DNA from: Imperialibacter roseus | GTDB lineage: Bacteria > Bacteroidota > Bacteroidia > Cytophagales > Cyclobacteriaceae | NCBI RefSeq assembly: GCF_032999765.1 | Contig: NZ_CP136051.1 | Span: 4,688,417 to 4,752,416 of the forward strand | DNA length: 64,000 nt | Direction: 5' to 3' | In this document: positions 58,733 to 64,000 of the stretch, piece by piece | Layout of the letters: each line of letters starts with the position of its first letter | How positions within the stretch are numbered: position 1 is the stretch's first letter | Translations under genes and position numbers: made by a program | Notes under the pieces: model-generated | What the model was told of the DNA's origin: nothing | The model's input: only the letters and a program-made list of their open reading frames with translations | The model's database searches: none

Positions 58733-60247
58733 TCAGTTTTCGTATTCGTAAACAGTCTTTGAAGTATACGTGGCAGTTGGATTCTGGTAGCCAACATACT
58801 TCACCTGTTTCTCCATAGGGTAGCCGCTTTGATAAGTATAGGTATACTGGCCAGGCACATATATTGGGAAGCTCCCTGCATAACTTTGAGTCTGGCCATT
58901 CAAGTTGTTCTTACTTGACTCACGAAGAAAATAATCCGTGATTCCCAGCAAATAGTGGGGGTTGATAAAGGAATCGTAGTGCTTTTGGCTGGAGCTAGTT
59001 CCCGTTGTGCTACCCACACCCGAATATTCCGAGACGATGTTTCCCTTGTCAAATTCGTAGTAATAGGTAAAGAAATTCCCATTGTCAAAACTGTACCGTA
59101 TGCCAGTAAACGCATCCGTCTGCGAGTTATATAACCAGACAGCTTCCTGACCTCCGTTTAATCCTGTTTGCACAACTTTTGAAACCTTGCCATCGCTTCT
59201 GTAATAGTACTGCTGCGTATCAAGCAGCGTGTTGTCCATAGTCCTTTTGACGTTATCCAGTCGGCCGTTCTTATACTCGTACCAGGTGATTAGCTGGAGT
59301 ACCCACTCATTGGTATCGTGATTAAAGTGATAAAAATCTCTCCTGGCTAGCTTGCCTTCCTCATTGTATATGTAATCTACGTGGCTTTCCAGCTTCGAAC
59401 CCTCAGCCAGCAGCATATACTCAGTCTCACTCTTCAGCCTTTTGGGTGCCTTTTGCCCTTCCAGTTTCACTGCACGTTTCTCAAAAAGTTCCTCTCTTGT
59501 CAGCTCTCTTTCGTAAACATCGCCCCAGTGTGTCCAAGTAATGTAATAGTTGTCGAATCTTGTCGGAATACTGATATTCTCCACGCCTTCAATATCTCTG
59601 CCAACTGACCACGAATTACCTTCGTCGTCGGTAGCCGTAATTAATACCGACGGCTTGATACCGTCATAAACAAACCCACCAACATTAACAGATGCACTGA
59701 AGGAAACAAGGGTCACTTCATCGCTCTTTCCGCCAAAAACCTCGACAGCGTAACCAAAGTCAGCTGCATCCTCCACCACAAAAACCTGACCCACTTCTGT
59801 GTTAGCCACAATTGTACCCCCTGCTTTTCCGTCAACCACCAGCGGCAAGCCCATTTGGAGCTCTTCTCCCTTCAGCGATCCTTCTTGCGGGGTTGCCAGC
59901 ACCACTTTATCCTCAGCATTGAAAACCACAAAGCTGGAAAGCCGGTAGGTGGCCGAAGGTATTTCAAATGCCTCAGTGAAATAACTCCCTGCCTTGAGGG
60001 AAAGTGCTACTTTCTTATTGCTCACCACCTCTACCTCATTGTTGTCCGTCATGGCAATTACAGCATATGCTGGTTGCCTTTCGGATGCGTTGAAAAGTGG
60101 AGGCGGGTTAAAAGAAAGCTTTATTGATGCTTTTTGACTTCCTGGGTTTTCATTTTCACCTGGAAGTGCATCGTCGTCGCCAGAACAGGCAGCAAACATA
60201 CCCACCAGGGCAGTGGCTGCAAAAAAGTTAAGAAATTTGACCTTCAT
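58733..60247 (-). CDS. Lipoprotein with repeat-rich C-terminal half, function unknown
   Basis: A 504-residue predicted lipoprotein from ATG 60247: MKVKFLNFFAATALVGMFAA then CSGDDD, so the lipid Cys is at about 21 with an acidic +2 region typical of surface-exposed Bacteroidota lipoproteins. Residues 30-260 look like beta-sandwich domains. From about 270 on there are RHS/YD-like beta-hairpin repeats (SHVDYIYNEEGKLARRDFYH, WYEYKNGRLDNVKRT, QYYYRSDGKVSKV). It lies on the opposite strand between xylB and xylA. No named family recognised. Confidence 0.75.
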   Translation of the reverse strand: MKVKFLNFFAATALVGMFAACSGDDDALPGENENPGSQKASIKLSFNPPPLFNASERQPAYAVIAMTDNNEVEVVSNKKVALSLKAGSYFTEAFEIPSATYRLSSFVVFNAEDKVVLATPQEGSLKGEELQMGLPLVVDGKAGGTIVANTEVGQVFVVEDAADFGYAVEVFGGKSDEVTLVSFSASVNVGGFVYDGIKPSVLITATDDEGNSWSVGRDIEGVENISIPTRFDNYYITWTHWGDVYERELTREELFEKRAVKLEGQKAPKRLKSETEYMLLAEGSKLESHVDYIYNEEGKLARRDFYHFNHDTNEWVLQLITWYEYKNGRLDNVKRTMDNTLLDTQQYYYRSDGKVSKVVQTGLNGGQEAVWLYNSQTDAFTGIRYSFDNGNFFTYYYEFDKGNIVSEYSGVGSTTGTSSSQKHYDSFINPHYLLGITDYFLRESSKNNLNGQTQSYAGSFPIYVPGQYTYTYQSGYPMEKQVKYVGYQNPTATYTSKTVYEYEN

Positions 60248-60528
60248 GTTTACTTGAAAAATTAAAAATATTGGTACTCGCTTTAAAAAATTCACCCGGT
60301 AGAAGTTTCGGTCAGTAGATGTGGATGGTAAAGCTGAAGAGTAGACGGAAATCGAAATCGAAAGGTTGGAGATGTCGCAAACAATTTTTGATCATGACGC
60401 AATTGAGGCTACCATTCCCAGCGGAATAACAATCGGGAAAAGTTATAAAGTGGAAAATTTTTCGCCTTCATCTCATTATTCTGCTAACTTAACGCCCTGT
60501 TTTTTAAACCCCCAAAAACACTTGAAAC

Positions 60529-61857
60529 ATGGCAATAACTCTTGGAGAAAAAGAATTTTTTAAAGGCATAGGTCAAATCAAATTTGAAGGACATGGCTCC
60601 GACAACCCTATGGCCTACCGCTGGTATGACGAAAACAAAGTGGTAGCAGGCAAAACTATGAAGGAGCACTTGCGGTTTGCAGTAGCCTACTGGCACTCCT
60701 TTGTTGGCAGTGGTGCCGATCCTTTCGGTGCACCTACGCATATTTTCCCCTGGGATGTGAAAGGCGATGCGGTAGAAAGAGCAAAAGACAAGATGGATGC
60801 TGCTTTCGAATTCATGACAAAATTGGGCCTTCCATACTATTGCTTCCACGACGTGGACGTGGTTGACTATGGAGATAATGTGGTTGAAAATGAAAAAAGG
60901 CTTCACGCACTTGCCGAGTACGCCAAGAAAAAACAGGCGGCCAGCGGTGTAAAATTACTCTGGGGCACAGCCAACCTGTTCTCCCATGTCAGGTATATGA
61001 ATGGTGCTTCTACCAACCCGGATTTCCATGTGCTTACCCATGGTGCGGCACAGGTAAAAGCCGCTTTGGATGCAACAATCTATCTTGGAGGCGAAAATTA
61101 TGTGTTCTGGGGAGGTCGTGAAGGCTACATGTCGCTACTGAACACTGACATGAAGAGAGAGCAGGATCACCTGGCGATGTTCCTTCACAAAGCCAAAGAT
61201 TATGCCCGTAAGCAAGGCTTCAAAGGTACTTTCTTTATTGAGCCTAAGCCATGCGAGCCAACTAAGCACCAGTACGACTACGATTCAGCCACTGTTATTG
61301 GCTTCCTTCGTCAGCACGATTTGCTTAACGACTTCAAACTGAATATCGAAGTAAACCATGCTACATTAGCTGGCCATACATTTACCCATGAACTGCAGGT
61401 GGCCTCCGATGCAGGCTTGCTTGGTTCTATTGATGCCAACAGAGGCGATTACCAGAACGGCTGGGATACTGACCAGTTCCCTAACGATATCACCGAGGTG
61501 ACCGAAGCTATGATGATCATTCTGCAAAACGGAGGCTTTGGCGGTGGTGGCATCAACTTCGATGCGAAAATCAGAAGAAACTCTACTGATATGGAGGACT
61601 TGTTCTATGCCCACATTGGTGGTGTTGACATCTTCGCCCGTGCGCTGGTAGCTGCCGACAACATCTTACAGAAGTCAGAATACAAGAAGATTCGCAAAGA
61701 CCGTTATGCCTCATTCGATAGCGGAAAAGGCAAGGAGTTTGAGCAGGGTAAGCTCTCTTTGGAAGATCTTCGCAACTATGCTGCCGAAAACGGAGAGCCT
61801 GCAATGACCAGTGGTCGCCAGGAATATATCGAGAACCTGATCAACAGGTACATCTAG
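60529..61857 (+). CDS. xylA: Xylose isomerase
   Basis: Metal-dependent isomerase converting D-xylose to D-xylulose. A full-length class II enzyme of 442 residues: CFHDVDVVD near 105-113 (catalytic His), [27 protein letters not shown] with metal ligands, [20 protein letters not shown] and [20 protein letters not shown]. All are at family positions. The upstream 230 bases contain no gene and no clear -7 box. A strong hairpin follows the stop. Confidence 0.95.
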   Translation: MAITLGEKEFFKGIGQIKFEGHGSDNPMAYRWYDENKVVAGKTMKEHLRFAVAYWHSFVGSGADPFGAPTHIFPWDVKGDAVERAKDKMDAAFEFMTKLGLPYYCFHDVDVVDYGDNVVENEKRLHALAEYAKKKQAASGVKLLWGTANLFSHVRYMNGASTNPDFHVLTHGAAQVKAALDATIYLGGENYVFWGGREGYMSLLNTDMKREQDHLAMFLHKAKDYARKQGFKGTFFIEPKPCEPTKHQYDYDSATVIGFLRQHDLLNDFKLNIEVNHATLAGHTFTHELQVASDAGLLGSIDANRGDYQNGWDTDQFPNDITEVTEAMMIILQNGGFGGGGINFDAKIRRNSTDMEDLFYAHIGGVDIFARALVAADNILQKSEYKKIRKDRYASFDSGKGKEFEQGKLSLEDLRNYAAENGEPAMTSGRQEYIENLINRYI

Positions 61858-61866
61858 ACCAAAACC

Positions 61867-61900
61867 AGCCAGAGCATCAAAAGCGATGCTCTGGCTTTAC
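61867..61900 (+). terminator. Terminator between xylA and the mutarotase gene
   Basis: AGCCAGAGCATC (61867-61878) pairs perfectly with GATGCTCTGGCT (61885-61896) around a 6-base loop, followed by TT. The next gene's ATG is only 14 bases past the stem, so read-through or a promoter within xylA would be needed to express it. Confidence 0.75.
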
Positions 61901-61909
61901 CTTACTAAT

Positions 61910-63049
61910 ATGAAACCTACTATACTACTTTGCTTATTGGCCCTGGGCCTAAACGCTTGCACAATGCCTACTAAAGAAAAGACTGAAGAGACTGCAACCG
62001 CCTCCCGCATATCTGCTGCCGATTGGGGTGAGGTAGATGGCAAAAAGGTTCAGCTATTTACGCTGACCAACGAAGCCGGTTCAGAAGTAAAAATCACTAA
62101 TTATGGTGGCATCGTCACCGAATGGAACTTCCCTGAAAAAAATGGGAAAGTATCCTCTATTGTATTGGGCTTCGATAGTTTGAAAACATATCTGGCTGGC
62201 CATCCGTTTTTTGGAGCAATCGCCGGCCGCTATGCCAATAGAATCGCCAAAGGACAATTTTCCATTGATGGTGAAACTTACACCCTTGCCAAAAATAACG
62301 GAGAAAATTCTCTCCATGGAGGGGTAAAAGGCTTTGATAAACAGGTTTGGACTGCCAATGCTATAGATGGTGACGAACCTTCACTTGAGCTGACCTACCT
62401 TAGTGCCGATGGCGAAGAAGGTTATCCTGGTAACCTCAATGTAAAGGTGGTTTACACGCTTACTGCCGATAACGAGCTAAAAATCGATTACACTGCCACC
62501 ACTGACAAGGCCACTGTTCTCAACCTGACGAACCATAGCTATTTCAACCTTACGGGCAGCCCAGCTAATACAATACTAGATCACGAGCTGAGAATTAAAG
62601 CTCAGAGATACACACCGGTTGATGGAGGGTTAATTCCCACAGGTGAGCTAGCACCAGTTGCCGGAACACCGTTTGACTTTTTTGATGCAGCCAAGATAGG
62701 CGAACGGATTGAACAAACCGGAGGTGATCCGTTCGGTTACGACCATAACTTTGTTCTGGATGGGGAAGCGGGGCAATTGAGAAATGTGGTTATCGTGACG
62801 GATTCTGTCTCGGGAAGGAGGCTGGATATGGCGACCACGCAACCAGGTGTGCAATTCTACACCGGCAATTTTCTCGACGGCAGCGTTAAAAGTGATGAAG
62901 GTATTCCATACGGCAGAAATACAGGTTTTTGTCTGGAAACACAGCATTTCCCCGACTCTCCTAATCAACCTGATTTCCCAAGTGCTTTGCTGAAACCAGG
63001 GGAAACTTACCATCAAACCACAGTGTACAAAATAAGCCTGATGGAGTAG
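61910..63049 (+). CDS. Aldose 1-epimerase (mutarotase) lipoprotein
   Basis: A 379-residue exported enzyme interconverting alpha- and beta-aldoses. From ATG 61910: MKPTILLCLLALGLNAC, lipid Cys at 17. GSEVKITNYGGIVTEWNFPE, FFGAIAGRYANRIAKGQF (Arg), NNGENSLHGGVKGFDKQVW (His), NLTNHSYFNLTG (His) and TGFCLETQHFPDSPN (catalytic Glu) form the complete GalM motif set. A periplasmic/outer-membrane location fits processing of incoming xylose or other aldoses. It follows xylA and ends at a strong bidirectional terminator. Confidence 0.93.
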   Translation: MKPTILLCLLALGLNACTMPTKEKTEETATASRISAADWGEVDGKKVQLFTLTNEAGSEVKITNYGGIVTEWNFPEKNGKVSSIVLGFDSLKTYLAGHPFFGAIAGRYANRIAKGQFSIDGETYTLAKNNGENSLHGGVKGFDKQVWTANAIDGDEPSLELTYLSADGEEGYPGNLNVKVVYTLTADNELKIDYTATTDKATVLNLTNHSYFNLTGSPANTILDHELRIKAQRYTPVDGGLIPTGELAPVAGTPFDFFDAAKIGERIEQTGGDPFGYDHNFVLDGEAGQLRNVVIVTDSVSGRRLDMATTQPGVQFYTGNFLDGSVKSDEGIPYGRNTGFCLETQHFPDSPNQPDFPSALLKPGETYHQTTVYKISLME

Positions 63050-63064
63050 TTACCACATTGGCGC

Positions 63065-63107
63065 AGAAATAGAAAGCACTGCCCTAAGGGCAGTGCTTTC
63101 TATTTCT
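63065..63107. terminator. Bidirectional terminator after the mutarotase gene
   Basis: AGAAATAGAAAGCACTGCCC (63065-63084) pairs over all 20 bases with 63088-63107 around TAA. No gene is seen in 63108-63342. Confidence 0.85.
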
Positions 63108-63342
63108 ATAAAACTTCTCTGTACCCACCCGAACTTTCTGGGATCAAGCGGAAAATCTGGGGATAAAACTCAAGAGAAGTGTTATTCGATTCAGCAAATA
63201 GGCGGCAATAAAAAAGCAAAACTGGTTCAATGCGTCTCGCCCGGCCGGGTTAGGCTTGCGCCTTTTGCTTTTTTTTTGCAAGCGGAAAATACCCATGCCA
63301 AAAATCAATCCCCCCAGAAATACAGATTGATCCACTTTCTGG

Positions 63343-63807
63343 TCAGCCCCATTCATTCAACTCGAATAACACGTCTTCTTCAGCTATGATCTCAATCGAT
63401 TTCATAGCTTCCGGGTGCAATGGGTTGATCAAGAGGTTATGCTCCGTCGAATAGCTGGACAATGGAATACGGCATGAGGGCACTTTCAAAAAGGGTGACA
63501 TCATACGCTGCGCCCAATTGGTACCAAAAGCCTGAGTAGACGTCGGGTAAGGTCGACGACCCCAGTCAGGTGGCAAGTCCTCCGACATGAGGTGAGGTGC
63601 GTCTGCATTTATCTGAATGGTGATCAATACCCAGGATCCGTTCGCCACCACTGGCCCCTTGATAGCCAGCAGTTCCATAAACGTGATGGCGCTGACATTG
63701 CTGGCGTAAATGATAGGGGTGCCGGGGAAATTCCATCTACCGCCAGCCCTTCCATAGCCCAATGGGGTTGAGGCAAATATCTTATTGATCAGTCGAAAGT
63801 ATTTCAC
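63343..63807 (-). CDS. RES-domain toxin
   Basis: A 154-residue RES-domain protein. FRLINKIFASTPLGYGRAGG then RWNFPGTPIIYAS contain the Arg and GRWN/GTP motif; ITFMELLAIKGP carries the conserved Glu. RES toxins of this type deplete NAD+ in the cell. The start is a GTG at 63807 immediately after the upstream stop, so it is translationally coupled to its antitoxin gene. Confidence 0.88.
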   Translation of the reverse strand: MKYFRLINKIFASTPLGYGRAGGRWNFPGTPIIYASNVSAITFMELLAIKGPVVANGSWVLITIQINADAPHLMSEDLPPDWGRRPYPTSTQAFGTNWAQRMMSPFLKVPSCRIPLSSYSTEHNLLINPLHPEAMKSIEIIAEEDVLFELNEWG

Positions 63808-64000
63808 CTACAAAACGTTGCCCCACAACAGCGCCTCCATGGCATTGTCAACCAGCTCTATTCCGTAGGGGCTTTTGATTAACTCAATAGGCTTTTGATT
63901 GCCTAAGGCCTGGTTGACAGTAGAGAGCCATTCTTTCAATTGCTTCTCCGAACCAAAAACCTTCACCCCCTTAGCGATGATGTGGTCAATATCATACATG
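63808..64000 (-). CDS. Xre/MbcA/ParS-type antitoxin, C-terminal part (runs off the window)
   Basis: IIAKGVKVFGSEKQLKEWLS then QKPIELIKSPYGIELVDNAM is the C-terminal DUF2384-like domain of Xre/MbcA/ParS antitoxins that pair with RES toxins. The Met at 63999 is probably internal, because full members have an N-terminal helix-turn-helix domain of ~80 residues that would lie beyond base 64000. Confidence 0.85.
   Translation of the reverse strand, partial: MYDIDHIIAKGVKVFGSEKQLKEWLSTVNQALGNQKPIELIKSPYGIELVDNAMEALLWGNVL

Noticed and set aside
60366-60563. 65-codon plus-strand ORF before xylA
   Set aside because: Runs into xylA in another frame, is low in complexity and has no homology I recognise; likely xylA leader.

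Overview
The window looks like chromosomal DNA of a Bacteroidota bacterium, most likely a Cytophagales-type marine or soil organism. The evidence is a large secreted fibronectin-type protein with a type IX secretion C-terminal domain, a UpxY/NusG-like capsule antiterminator, EpsG-type polymerase, promoter-like TAnnTTTG boxes, and the typical intergenic repeat families of this phylum. I cannot name a genus from sequence alone.

Layout. 1-11.9 kb: a murI fragment, a 279-bp tandem repeat array, cystathionine beta-synthase, a small HAD-like protein whose 3' end is tandemly duplicated, a 1.3-kb mosaic of REP-like palindromes, an outer-membrane barrel/lipoprotein pair, two divergent YjbH-like outer-membrane proteins whose start codons overlap, an EpsN-like sugar aminotransferase and an ElyC/YdcF-like protein. 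12.2-15.8 kb: a 1207-residue T9SS-secreted protein. 16.0-51.4 kb: one very large minus-strand exopolysaccharide/capsule locus, transcribed right to left. It starts with wza and wzc, then a UpxY antiterminator, a small winged-helix regulator, UDP-sugar dehydrogenase and three sugar epimerases, MurA- and MurB-like enzymes, a sulfotransferase, flippase, EpsG-type polymerase, four glycosyltransferases, several acyl- and acetyltransferases, two tandem deacetylase-like proteins, the priming sugar phosphotransferase, and finally a decoration module (GNAT, PIG-L deacetylase, methyltransferase, acyl carrier protein, KAS III, SDR reductase, NeuD-like acyltransferase, MBOAT and its SGNH partner).

51.4-53.3 kb: a repeat-rich gap containing a dead RAYT transposase (one frameshift, one stop), the likely kind of enzyme that spreads the REP-like hairpins seen here. 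53.3-63.1 kb: metabolic genes: an aldo/keto reductase-RidA fusion with an APC permease, methylglyoxal synthase, and a xylose block (xylB, xylA, periplasmic mutarotase) with an unrelated lipoprotein gene on the other strand. The right edge holds a RES-Xre toxin-antitoxin pair, cut by the window end.

How the parts may work together: the capsule locus predicts a Wzx/Wzy-made, acidic polysaccharide. WbpP- and TviB-like enzymes would give UDP-GalNAcA. MurA plus MurB inside the locus suggest a lactyl-ether (muramic-acid-like) sugar. ACP, KAS III and SDR suggest a 3-hydroxybutyryl group transferred to an amino sugar. Sulfation, methylation and O-acylation functions are also present. These chemical predictions are inference. 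The long gaps are filled by several distinct repeat families (REP-like hairpins, 31/40-bp GAAG-hairpin arrays, ~10-bp TCGGA repeats, 279-bp units, 7-bp tandem repeats), and several genes show damage or altered ends next to them.
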